Origin: an uncultured Clostridia bacterium | GTDB lineage: Bacteria; Bacillota; Clostridia; Christensenellales; UBA1242 | Length of the DNA: 10,454 nt | NCBI GenBank assembly: GCA_934776915.1 | Contig: CAKVNA010000019.1 | Location: forward strand, 1-10,454 | Direction of reading: 5' to 3' | Part shown: in pieces, positions 1-6,894 of the stretch | Numbering within the stretch: position 1 is the first letter of the stretch | Layout: each line of letters opens with the position of its first letter | Made by a program: the position numbers and the translations under genes | Notes under the pieces: generated by a model | The model's input: only the letters and a program-made list of their open reading frames with translations | Databases searched by the model: none | Told to the model about the DNA's origin: nothing

Positions 1-1
1 A

Positions 2-571
2 TCAACAAGAGAACAACTTAATGCAAGAGATCAAATCCTTGAATATATAAGTTATATTTCTAATGAAGATAGAGCGGAGATTTTCGCTGCTCTTGATGAA
101 GAACTTAAGAAAAACAAATCAATCATTAACAGTCTTGATGAATACACTGCAACCTTGCAAGTTTTCAATGCAAGAGTAAATTGTTTTGCAATTCGTTCAG
201 CTATAAACTCATATTATCATTATGTGACTGATAAATATATAAATGAGATTTGCAAAATTAGAAACAACAAATATAACTTCCTAGAAAATGCAAAATGTTT
301 TAGAAAAAGACTCAAATCTTTGTCCGCAGAAGATAGACAAAAAATACTTGAAAAGAATGAGGATGAAGCAAGCATTCGCTTATATTTCGACGAACATAAT
401 AAGGGCTACAATATTGCGTTAGAACGCAGCCAAGCAGGTAGAATTCTGAATAAAACACTTCGAGAGATTGAAAAAGAAATCAAAGCAGAGCAAGAATATG
501 AAGCAGCAGAGCAAGAATACGATGAAGCTGAGCAAGAATACGAAGAAATTGAACAAGCACCAGAAATGTAG
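2..571 (+). CDS. Partial unknown helical protein with repetitive acidic C-terminus
   Basis: The frame is open from the left edge to a TAG at 569-571, so the N-terminus lies outside the window and 189 residues are visible. An in-frame TTG at 155 is not a credible start, because coding sequence continues upstream and no ribosome binding site precedes it. I do not recognise the family. The visible protein is rich in Glu, Lys, Asn, Gln and Tyr, with no membrane segment or signal peptide, and looks almost entirely helical. The last 30 or so residues are three near-identical seven-residue units of the type AEQEYEx followed by a partial fourth, which suggests a charged coiled coil or extended acidic tail. 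The gene ends on a hairpin terminator and converges on pnp, so it is a separate transcription unit. A cytoplasmic structural or accessory protein is a guess. Coding status is well supported; function is unknown. Confidence 0.7.
   Translation, partial: STREQLNARDQILEYISYISNEDRAEIFAALDEELKKNKSIINSLDEYTATLQVFNARVNCFAIRSAINSYYHYVTDKYINEICKIRNNKYNFLENAKCFRKRLKSLSAEDRQKILEKNEDEASIRLYFDEHNKGYNIALERSQAGRILNKTLREIEKEIKAEQEYEAAEQEYDEAEQEYEEIEQAPEM
485..559 (+). repeat. 21-bp in-frame tandem repeat (3.6 copies)
   Basis: Three consecutive 21-base units start at 485, 506 and 527, with a degenerate 12-base partial copy at 548-559. Each unit encodes a seven-residue block AEQEY followed by two variable residues (EA, DE, EE). 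Copies differ by a few mostly conservative or third-position changes. A 21-base unit keeps the frame, so copy-number change would only alter tail length. Confidence 0.85.
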
Positions 572-582
572 AAACATAATAG

Positions 583-611
583 AAAAAGGCAGTCAAGCGG
601 CTGTCTTTTTT
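583..611 (+). terminator. Rho-independent terminator of the left-edge gene
   Basis: A 10-bp stem (583-592 with 601-610, one G-T wobble) encloses an 8-base loop. The right arm ends in six T. It starts 11 bases after the stop codon at 569-571 and serves the plus-strand gene. Confidence 0.8.
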
Positions 612-637
612 GTTATAAATAATCTTTGAGTTAAAAT

Positions 638-668
638 AAAAATCTCCCAGTTAATTTGGGAGATTTTT
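638..668 (-). terminator. Rho-independent terminator of pnp (bidirectional)
   Basis: A perfect 12-bp inverted repeat (638-649 with 657-668) has a 7-base loop. Each arm has an A5/T5 outer end, so it can work on both strands. On the minus strand it lies 45 bases past the pnp stop and is the likely end of the pnp transcript. On the plus strand it backs up the terminator at 583-611. Confidence 0.8.
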
Positions 669-712
669 AGTTCTTGTTTTAATTTATTTTTTGCAAGATG
701 TAGGGTGAAACC

Positions 713-2803
713 TTACATTTTTTCAAGGAGTTTGAGGTCAACTCTGCCCTTGTCGTCAACTTTAATAACTTCAACGCTAACTGTGTCGCCAAGGTTTACA
801 ACGTCTGTTACCTTTTCAACTCTTTCTTTTGCGAGTTTTGAAATGTGAATCATGCCGTCTTTGTTTGGAGCAAGTTCAACAAATGCACCAAATTGCATAA
901 TTCTTACAACTTTGCCCACAAATTTTTGACCGACTTCAACATCTGTAACAATGTTCATAATTATCTCTTTTGCTCGTTTGCTCATTGCTTCATCGCAAGT
1001 TGCAATAAACACTTTGCCGTCATCATCAATGTCAATCTTAACACCAGTTTCGTCAATAATCTTGTTGATAACTTTTCCGCCTGTGCCAATGACATCTCTA
1101 ATCTTGTCTGGGTCAATGTTAAAGGAAATAATCTTTGGAGCATATTTTGAAAGTTGTTCACGAGGTTGTTTGATTGTGTCAAGCATAATTCCCAAAATGT
1201 GCATACGCCCTTCTTTTGCTTGATTTAGAGCAGTTGTCAAAATGTTTTTGTCAATGCCCTTAATTTTAATATCCATTTGGATAGCGGTTATGCCCTTTTC
1301 TGTTCCAGCAACCTTAAAGTCCATGTCACCAAGGAAGTCTTCCATGCCTTGAATGTCACTCATAACAGCAACTTTACCACTTTCGACATCTTTAATAAGT
1401 CCCATTGCAATGCCTGCAACTGGTGCTTTAATCTTAACACCAGCGTCCATAAGTGAAAGTGTAGAGCCACAAACGCTTGCCATTGAAGATGAACCATTTG
1501 AACTTAAAACTTCACTTACAAGACGCAAAGCATATGGAAATTCCTCTTCGCTTGGAATAACAGGTTCCAATGCTCTTTCTGCAAGTGCACCATGTCCGAT
1601 TTCCCTTCTGCCTGGGCTTTTGAGTGGTCTTGCTTCGCCAGTTGCATAAGGTGGCATGTTGTATTGATGAATATATCTTTTTGCGTCTTCGTCATCAAGA
1701 CCTTCAAGTTTTTGAACATCTGCAATAGTTCCCAATGTCAAGCAGTTGAGGACTTGTGTTTGTCCACGTGTAAACACTGCGCTGCCGTGAACTCTTGGGA
1801 GCACACCCACTTCGCACCAAATTGGTCTGATTTCTTTAAGTGTTCTGCCGTCTGGGCGTTGACCCTTGTTGATAATCTTGCTTCTGACTTTTTCTTTTGT
1901 CATTTTGTAAAGAACATCAGCAATCATCTTCTTCCCTTCTGGGAAAATTTCTGCAAAGTGTTCAAACACTTCATTGTTCAAAGCTTCTTGTCTTTCTTGA
2001 CGAGTTTCTCTGTCTGTTGTGTCCAAAGCATAGTCAAGTTTGCTATCTGCATATTCTCTTACAGCCTTGTCAATTTCCTCAGTTGGAACAAAGATTGGAA
2101 GGTCTGTTCTTTTTGCCTTGCCAATTTTTGCAACAATATCGTTTTGGAAAGCGACCAATTTTTTGATTTCTTCGTGAGCAAACATAATTGCGTCAAGCAT
2201 TTCTTGTTCGCTGACTTCTTTTGCACCTGCTTCCACCATAAGAATTGCCTCGCTTGTGCCAGAAACAGTTACATGCATATCGCTTTTTTCTTTCTGTGCT
2301 GGGGTTGGGTTGATAATAAATTTTCCGTCAACGCAGCCAACAACAACACTGCCCGTAGGCCCTGCCCATGGAATATCTGAAATGGAAAGTGCCACGCTTG
2401 AAGCAAGCATTGCAAGTGGTTCTGGAGCAATGTCTGGGTCAACAGATAGTGCCGTGCAGACAACTGCAACATCGTTATAAAACCCTTTTGGGAAAAGTGG
2501 TCTTAAAGGTCTATCGATAAGTCTTGATGTCAAAATAGCCTTATCGCTTGGTCTTCCTTCTCTCTTTTTAAATCCGCCAGGAATTTTGCCCACAGAATAC
2601 ATTTTTTCTTCAAAGTCCACCCCAAGTGGAAAGAAGTCAATGCCATCTCTTGGGCTTTCTGCCATGGTCACGCTGCATTGAACAACAGTTTCGCCGCATT
2701 TGACCCAGCAAGTGCCGTTGGCTTGTTCACTGTATTTTCCAGTTTTAACAGTCAATTTTCTTCCGCCAACAGTCGTTTCAAAAATGCTTTCATTTACGCT
2801 CAT
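713..2803 (-). CDS. pnp: Polynucleotide phosphorylase (PNPase)
   Basis: A cytoplasmic trimeric exoribonuclease that degrades RNA 3' to 5' by phosphorolysis, releasing nucleoside diphosphates. It works in mRNA turnover and RNA quality control. The 696 residues match the family's usual length of about 700. Visible in order are the first RNase PH-like domain, with a GGFKKREGRPS segment near residues 76-86 (the position of the FFRR loop in E. coli) and SRLIDRPLRPLFP near 93-105; the all-helical linker near 205-310; and the second, catalytic RNase PH domain, with SNGSSSMASVCGSTLS at 435-450 and the acidic GDMDFKVAGT at 492-501. A KH domain has the loop IGTGGK at 572-577 (usually IGPGGK), and an S1 domain runs from about 622 to the end. 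The protein stops straight after S1, without the low-complexity tail many homologues have. The ATG at 2801-2803 follows AGGAG by six bases. Confidence 0.98.
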   Translation of the reverse strand: MSVNESIFETTVGGRKLTVKTGKYSEQANGTCWVKCGETVVQCSVTMAESPRDGIDFFPLGVDFEEKMYSVGKIPGGFKKREGRPSDKAILTSRLIDRPLRPLFPKGFYNDVAVVCTALSVDPDIAPEPLAMLASSVALSISDIPWAGPTGSVVVGCVDGKFIINPTPAQKEKSDMHVTVSGTSEAILMVEAGAKEVSEQEMLDAIMFAHEEIKKLVAFQNDIVAKIGKAKRTDLPIFVPTEEIDKAVREYADSKLDYALDTTDRETRQERQEALNNEVFEHFAEIFPEGKKMIADVLYKMTKEKVRSKIINKGQRPDGRTLKEIRPIWCEVGVLPRVHGSAVFTRGQTQVLNCLTLGTIADVQKLEGLDDEDAKRYIHQYNMPPYATGEARPLKSPGRREIGHGALAERALEPVIPSEEEFPYALRLVSEVLSSNGSSSMASVCGSTLSLMDAGVKIKAPVAGIAMGLIKDVESGKVAVMSDIQGMEDFLGDMDFKVAGTEKGITAIQMDIKIKGIDKNILTTALNQAKEGRMHILGIMLDTIKQPREQLSKYAPKIISFNIDPDKIRDVIGTGGKVINKIIDETGVKIDIDDDGKVFIATCDEAMSKRAKEIIMNIVTDVEVGQKFVGKVVRIMQFGAFVELAPNKDGMIHISKLAKERVEKVTDVVNLGDTVSVEVIKVDDKGRVDLKLLEKM

Positions 2804-2809
2804 TTTTTT

Positions 2810-2814
2810 CTCCT
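2810..2814 (-). promoter_or_regulatory. Ribosome binding site of pnp
   Basis: AGGAG on the minus strand, six bases before the ATG, supports the start at 2803. Confidence 0.75.
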
Positions 2815-2826
2815 AATAACTCTTTT

Positions 2827-2855
2827 AGTTTGCCACAACAAACAAATATTGTCAA
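2827..2855 (-). promoter_or_regulatory. Candidate promoter of pnp
   Basis: The minus strand reads a perfect TTGACA (-35, 2850-2855), a 17-base spacer and CAAACT (-10, 2827-2832). The weak -10 is preceded by TGG, an extended -10 (TGn) arrangement that could compensate. Transcription would start near 2820, giving a leader of under 20 bases. It lies between the rpsO terminator and pnp, so pnp can be expressed independently of rpsO. Confidence 0.55.
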
Positions 2856-2884
2856 TCATATTGCCCATTTTATAAAAAAAAATT

Positions 2885-2924
2885 AAAAAAACGGGCAGAG
2901 ATAGTTTTCGCTATCCCAAACCCG
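2885..2924 (-). terminator. Rho-independent terminator of rpsO
   Basis: On the minus strand an outer CGGG/CCCG stem (2921-2924 with 2892-2895) and an inner 7-bp stem with one G-U (2911-2917 with 2898-2904) are separated by a small internal loop. A run of seven T follows (2891 down to 2885). It begins just beyond the rpsO stop codon. Confidence 0.85.
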
Positions 2925-2932
2925 CTATTAAA

Positions 2933-3193
2933 TTATCTTATGTTCAAAGATTTCTTCAAACTTCTGAATTTTTCAATGTCCTCTTTTTCAAGATAACTCA
3001 AAAGTCCTTTTCTTTGTCCAACAAGTTTCAAAAGTCCACGACTTGAATGTTTGTCGCTTGGATTTGCCTTAAGATGTTCAGTCAAGTGATTGATTCTTTC
3101 GGTCAAGATTGCAATTTGAACTTCTGTTGAACCAGTGTCTTTTTCATTTCTAGCATACTTCTTGATGATTTCGTCTTTAATTTGTTTGTCCAT
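2933..3193 (-). CDS. rpsO: 30S ribosomal protein S15
   Basis: A primary 16S rRNA-binding protein of the small subunit that organises the central domain and contributes to an inter-subunit bridge. The 86 residues are close to the usual 89. Recognisable blocks are [20 protein letters not shown] (residues 21-40), then the region around [22 protein letters not shown]. The normally invariant DHHSRRGLL reads DKHSSRGLL here, a mild divergence in the rRNA-contacting loop. The frame is open 12 codons further upstream, but the ATG at 3191-3193 is chosen because it begins the conserved S15 N-terminus and follows AAAAGGAGT by seven bases. The neighbour downstream is pnp, the classic rpsO-pnp order. It has its own promoter (3282-3310), an approximately 80-base structured leader and its own terminator, so it can be regulated separately. 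Confidence 0.97.
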   Translation of the reverse strand: MDKQIKDEIIKKYARNEKDTGSTEVQIAILTERINHLTEHLKANPSDKHSSRGLLKLVGQRKGLLSYLEKEDIEKFRSLKKSLNIR

Positions 3194-3200
3194 TTTTCTA

Positions 3201-3209
3201 ACTCCTTTT
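3201..3209 (-). promoter_or_regulatory. Ribosome binding site of rpsO
   Basis: AAAAGGAGT on the minus strand, seven bases before the ATG at 3193, decides the start over an upstream in-frame ATG at 3229. Its GGAGT is repeated in the leader at 3256-3260. Confidence 0.8.
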
Positions 3210-3275
3210 ATAGATTCGCCACACAGCAAAGCAAGCCGTTTGGAGTATAACTCGAACTCCCTTGCCGTAGGTAAC
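3206..3275 (-). promoter_or_regulatory. Candidate autoregulatory leader of rpsO mRNA
   Basis: Between the predicted transcription start (near 3275) and the ribosome binding site, the minus strand can fold GCAAG (3261-3265) with CTTGC (3231-3235), enclosing GGAGT (3256-3260) paired with ACTCC (3242-3246) around a 9-base loop, with a six-base one-sided bulge. The same ACTCC could instead pair with GGAGT of the ribosome binding site. S15 is known to repress its own mRNA in several bacteria through leader structures that differ between lineages. That this leader binds S15 is inference. Confidence 0.4.
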
Positions 3276-3281
3276 GCAGAT

Positions 3282-3310
3282 ATAATATATCATTTTCCCT
3301 CATTTGTCAA
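3282..3310 (-). promoter_or_regulatory. Promoter of rpsO
   Basis: TTGACA (-35, 3305-3310 on the minus strand), a 17-base spacer and TATTAT (-10, 3282-3287, five of six consensus). It lies 28 bases after the recJ stop. No convincing terminator separates recJ from it, so read-through from recJ is also possible. Confidence 0.8.
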
Positions 3311-3337
3311 GCGTTTTGCAAAAACTTTATTTGTTTT

Positions 3338-5704
3338 TTAAACAGTTTTAAGCGTCAAACACACTTCGTTATAAAATTGTGAATTTGTAAGCGGTGACAC
3401 AACTTTTTTATCTTCTTTTAGTGATTTAAGTCCCAAATCGTCTTGCATTTCAAAGATTTTAAGTTCCAAAAACACATAAAGGCAGAAAATAAATTGTTTG
3501 AAATTTATTGACCTATCTTTGCTTTGTAGTTGTTTGAAAAGTGAAATGTCGCTTAAGAAACTGTCTTGACTTGACGCAAAGTCGCTTAAAAGTTTGAAAT
3601 ATTTAGCAAAAACTTTTCTATCAGTTGAAAGTCCAACAAAAATTTTTCTATCAATTTTTTTGTCCGCTGGCACATAAACTGTTGCACCCGAGTGCTTTGA
3701 TATTTCTTTTAAAAATCCTGCTGACAGCACTCCGTCAAGAAATACAATTCGCTTGTATGAGCCAAAGTTATCAAAGTCTGTTGGACACAAAACGATACTA
3801 TTTACACCGCTATTTTTTATAACTTCATAAAGACAATGTGACAAAACAAGGTCGCTATTTTCTATGCAAAATTCTCTATATGCTCCAAAGGAATAACTAA
3901 CAAACAGTGTTCCAAAAGCGTCTTGCTTTGCTTGATTTACAATTTGTTTAAGCCTATTTTTATCCCAAAATTGTGGTTTTTTTGTGCCACAAGAGCCATA
4001 TGAAAGTTGTTTTAAATATTCGCCAAGCATAATGTCATCTGTTTTTGGTTTGACAAGTTTGCCCGTTGAGATGTCATTTGCAATGCCCTTGTAATATCTT
4101 TTCCCCTTAAAACTTGAACTCTGGAATTCAAGTTGAACACTTCTATCACTTGAGCCTTTAAGAAGTGGCAAATATTTGTAGCAGTTGAAGGCAATAATGT
4201 TTATATTTTTGTTGAAAATTGTCAAATGATTTGGGTGTTTTGGCATTGTAGAAAATGTTGCACCTTCGCTCAAATTCAATTTGAAAATTGGCTTTGAGTT
4301 GCCGCAGCCGCATGGCTCAATAAGTTCTAGGTCAGAGATTAGTTTGTCGTTAATTTGGTCAAACTTCAGTTCCATATCAAACTTTTCGCATGGCAAAAAG
4401 TCATCTGGCGAGTAGTGCTTGTCAAGATAGTTGTTTAAGCTGGACAAAAAGTCGTTGAATTGCTTTTTCCTAATTGTAAGCCCTGCAGCCATTTTATGTC
4501 CGCCAAAAGTTTCAAGTGTTTTTTTTGTGCAAGAAATGGCACTGAAAATGTCAATGTCGTTTATGCTCCTTGCACTGCCCTTAAGTTCTTCGCCCATATC
4601 GCTTAAAAGAATTGTTGGGCGGTTGTATTCCCCAGCAATTTTTGCTGCAACAATTCCCAAAACGCCACTATCCCATTTTTTGCTAAAAAGCACAATGGAC
4701 TTGTAATTTGCAATATTTATTTGAGAAAGTTTGTCCACCACATCATCATAAATTCTATTGCAAATGGCTTGGCGTTCGGTGTTTAGGTTGCCAAGTGTTG
4801 TTATGGTGTTTTTAAGAAGCAATTTGTCATCTTTTATATATAGTTTAAGTGCTACACTTGCGTCACCCATTCTGCCTGCGGCATTGATTTTTGGCGAAAG
4901 TTTGTAGGCTATGTCTGTTGACGAACAATTAAGTTGCATTTTGTTTTCTTCAAAAAGCATCTTTATGCCCAGCGGCAAAGTCTTGTCAAAAGATTGCATG
5001 CCCAGTTTGACAATAGCCCTGTTTTCATCTTCCAATGGAACAATGTCGGCAATGGTTGCTATGGCACATATCCCAAGATATTTTTTTGCTTCTTCAAGAC
5101 CTGATAGTGCTTGCACCACTTTAAAGGCGACTCCCGTTCCGCAAAGATATTTAAATGGATATTTCTGTCCGTCAAGTTTTGGGTCAACGACTATTGTGTT
5201 TGGGATAATTTCTGGAATATCATGGTGGTCGGTGATAACAATATCAATGCCCAATGCCCTTGCAAATTCCACTTCCTCATGGCAAGAAATTCCGCAATCC
5301 ACGGTTATGATAAGTGACGGATTGTATTTGTCTTTCACTCGCAAAATGGAGTCTTTTGTCAGTCCATAACCATCAACATATCTGTTTGGAAGAAAGTAAT
5401 CTACATAGAAATTTCTTTCGGCAAAATACTTAATTAAAATGGCACTGGCGCTTACGCCGTCAACATCATAGTCGCCAAAAATAAGCACTTTTTCATTATT
5501 TTCTACTGCTTTGTTTATTCTTTCTACAAGTTCCTTCATTCCGCCAAGCAAAAATGGGTCATGGAAACTCTTGTCCGTTGGGTTTAAAAAGTGTTTTAAT
5601 TTTTCTTCAGAGGTCACACCACGCTTTTCCATAAGGTTCAAGACAATGGGTGAAATATTATATTTTTTTGCAATCTCCTCTATTTTAAATTCTTCAGTTC
5701 TCAT
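3338..5704 (-). CDS. recJ: Single-stranded-DNA-specific exonuclease RecJ
   Basis: A DHH-family 5' to 3' exonuclease acting on single-stranded DNA in recombinational, mismatch and base-excision repair in the cytoplasm. The 788 residues match Gram-positive RecJ. Visible metal-binding motifs are GDYDVDG (77-83), VDCG (135-138), DHH (159-161) and ADIVPL (219-224). NAAGRMGDA (274-282) follows, then the DHHA1 part with SARS (377-380) and GGHKMAAG (401-408), and an OB-like region around EPCGCGN. The roughly 250-residue C-terminal part is less conserved, as in other Gram-positive RecJ. The ATG at 5702-5704 must be the start: in-frame TGA TAA lies 10-15 bases upstream, and residues 16-30 already match the family N-terminus. 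There is no Shine-Dalgarno sequence, and the promoter lies directly against the start codon. It sits downstream of secF behind a terminator, in the common secD-secF-recJ order. Confidence 0.97.
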   Translation of the reverse strand: MRTEEFKIEEIAKKYNISPIVLNLMEKRGVTSEEKLKHFLNPTDKSFHDPFLLGGMKELVERINKAVENNEKVLIFGDYDVDGVSASAILIKYFAERNFYVDYFLPNRYVDGYGLTKDSILRVKDKYNPSLIITVDCGISCHEEVEFARALGIDIVITDHHDIPEIIPNTIVVDPKLDGQKYPFKYLCGTGVAFKVVQALSGLEEAKKYLGICAIATIADIVPLEDENRAIVKLGMQSFDKTLPLGIKMLFEENKMQLNCSSTDIAYKLSPKINAAGRMGDASVALKLYIKDDKLLLKNTITTLGNLNTERQAICNRIYDDVVDKLSQINIANYKSIVLFSKKWDSGVLGIVAAKIAGEYNRPTILLSDMGEELKGSARSINDIDIFSAISCTKKTLETFGGHKMAAGLTIRKKQFNDFLSSLNNYLDKHYSPDDFLPCEKFDMELKFDQINDKLISDLELIEPCGCGNSKPIFKLNLSEGATFSTMPKHPNHLTIFNKNINIIAFNCYKYLPLLKGSSDRSVQLEFQSSSFKGKRYYKGIANDISTGKLVKPKTDDIMLGEYLKQLSYGSCGTKKPQFWDKNRLKQIVNQAKQDAFGTLFVSYSFGAYREFCIENSDLVLSHCLYEVIKNSGVNSIVLCPTDFDNFGSYKRIVFLDGVLSAGFLKEISKHSGATVYVPADKKIDRKIFVGLSTDRKVFAKYFKLLSDFASSQDSFLSDISLFKQLQSKDRSINFKQFIFCLYVFLELKIFEMQDDLGLKSLKEDKKVVSPLTNSQFYNEVCLTLKTV

Positions 5705-5710
5705 GTCAAT

Positions 5711-5739
5711 ATATTATCATATTTTTGCCACTCTGACAA
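5711..5739 (-). promoter_or_regulatory. Candidate promoter of recJ giving a leaderless mRNA
   Basis: TTGTCA (-35, 5734-5739 on the minus strand), a 17-base spacer and TAATAT (-10, 5711-5716, four of six consensus). Only six bases separate the -10 from the recJ ATG, so transcription would start at or within a few bases of the start codon. An overlapping alternative -10, TATGAT (5716-5721), would give a leader of about six bases but has no good -35. Confidence 0.5.
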
Positions 5740-5774
5740 CCACCTTTTTGCACAAAAAAATAATTTTTTGCAAC

Positions 5775-5807
5775 AAAAAACCCATCACATATTTATGATA
5801 GGTTTTT
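5775..5807 (-). terminator. Rho-independent terminator of secDF
   Basis: A 12-bp stem including A/T outer pairs and one wobble (5775-5787 with 5796-5807) has a roughly 8-base loop. On the minus strand it ends in GGG followed by six T. It begins about 30 bases after the secF stop and separates secDF from recJ. Confidence 0.8.
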
Positions 5808-5838
5808 AAAAACAACTATTTGTTAAAGAAAATCAAAA

Positions 5839-6894
5839 TTATTCTTCTTCAATTTCAATTTCGTCATCATCTTCTTTCACATTTGCTGGAACATTGTGAG
5901 ATAAGACATAATGTCTTTGTTTTGCCATAACACTCCAAAGTGCTGGGATAACGAACAAGTGAGTGGCATACACAACAACAATTCCCGCAATGCAGGCAAG
6001 AGCCACATGAAGAATATTTTGAACAGTTAGAACACCAACAGCAATGCTTGCGATAAGCGCAATTATATAAACAATTTGATTTTTCTTCCAAAGGCTGTCA
6101 ACTGCAACACTTGCAAGTTCTGTATTAGACTTAATTTTCAAAGTTGGGTCATTGCCCTTTTCCTTAATTGTAAACAACAAATCTGCCGTTGCATAGACGC
6201 TTAGGCAAAGGACCAAAGCGGTCACTGCAAAGATGTATGAGTTAATTTCAATTCTTGCAAGACCAACAAAGCAAAGTGTCAAAAGAACATCAACAATGCC
6301 CGAAATTGCCATAACAAGAGCGCCCAAAGTCTTAAATCTTATGCAAGCATATATAATGGCAAGCACAAGTGCAAACAGCATACAAGCCCCAACAATGAAC
6401 CATGTTCGTGAACTTTGAGTTGCGTTGATTTCTGTTGTTTGTCTTGTCATATCAAAGCCGTCACCCAAAAATTCAATGCATTGTTCCGGGCTGTCTTTCA
6501 CTGCAAAAAATGCTTCGGAATCGTTGAATTGTTTGTTAATTGCAACACGGATGTCTTGCAAAGTTTTGCTGTCTGTCTTTTTGAAAGTCACAACAAAAGT
6601 TTTTGTGCCATAGTCACCTTGAGTTTGGAAAGATTCAATTTTTACACCTTTCCCTGTCAAAATCTTTCTTACACCATTTGAAGCAATTTCGTAGTCAGTT
6701 GGGCTTTCAATGTCAATGTTGCTGTTTTCAAATTGAACAACAAGTTGTGTCCCGCCCGAGAAGTCAATGCCCTTATTAAAACCAAATACACCAACAATTA
6801 CGCCCGCCACAACAATAAGCGCAAGCATAACAATAAGTGCTGGCTTAAAAAATTTCATAATGTCAAAAGAAGTGTTTTGTTTATTAGATTTCAT
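5839..6894 (-). CDS. secF: Protein translocase subunit SecF (divergent)
   Basis: An inner-membrane partner of SecD that helps pull proteins through SecYEG, normally using the proton gradient. The 351 residues show a first membrane segment at about 18-38, the SecF signature GIDFSGGT at 42-49, an extracytoplasmic P4-like domain to about 160, and a cluster of hydrophobic segments from 165 to 325. The usual motif near the fourth helix, of the form YSxNDTxxxFDRIRE, reads LSVYATADLLFTIKE at 231-245. By hand alignment, Ala235 replaces the essential Asp, and Lys271 sits where the essential Arg is expected. The C-terminus ends in a strongly acidic tail (EDDDEIEIEEE). The ATG overlaps the end of secD by 11 bases and follows AGGGAGG by nine bases, suggesting coupled translation. 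Assignment rests on the GIDFSGGT motif and pairing with SecD; proton coupling is doubtful. Confidence 0.9.
   Translation of the reverse strand: MKSNKQNTSFDIMKFFKPALIVMLALIVVAGVIVGVFGFNKGIDFSGGTQLVVQFENSNIDIESPTDYEIASNGVRKILTGKGVKIESFQTQGDYGTKTFVVTFKKTDSKTLQDIRVAINKQFNDSEAFFAVKDSPEQCIEFLGDGFDMTRQTTEINATQSSRTWFIVGACMLFALVLAIIYACIRFKTLGALVMAISGIVDVLLTLCFVGLARIEINSYIFAVTALVLCLSVYATADLLFTIKEKGNDPTLKIKSNTELASVAVDSLWKKNQIVYIIALIASIAVGVLTVQNILHVALACIAGIVVVYATHLFVIPALWSVMAKQRHYVLSHNVPANVKEDDDEIEIEEE

Noticed and set aside
485-559. CRISPR array
   Set aside because: Units are contiguous 21-base in-frame repeats without unique spacers.
155-571. Start of the left-edge gene at TTG 155
   Set aside because: The same frame stays open to the left edge with similar composition and no ribosome binding site precedes 155, so the gene is simply cut by the window.
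1592-2380. Long plus-strand open frame (262 codons) antisense to pnp
   Set aside because: It is fully contained in the unmistakable pnp coding region, is Cys/Phe-rich with no recognisable domain, and reflects codon bias of the opposite strand.
3194-3229. N-terminal extension of S15 by 12 codons
   Set aside because: S15 homologues begin near the ATG at 3193, and the extension covers the ribosome binding site.
3311-3355. Terminator after recJ
   Set aside because: Only a 6-bp AAAACT/AGTTTT pairing with a loop of about 17 bases is possible, with no proper U-tract, so it is too weak to call.
5744-5780. Two copies of a TTTTTGCA-CAAAAAA-like word between secF and recJ, considered as an operator
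   Set aside because: Low-complexity A/T sequence overlapping the edge of the terminator, with no clear dyad distinct from it.
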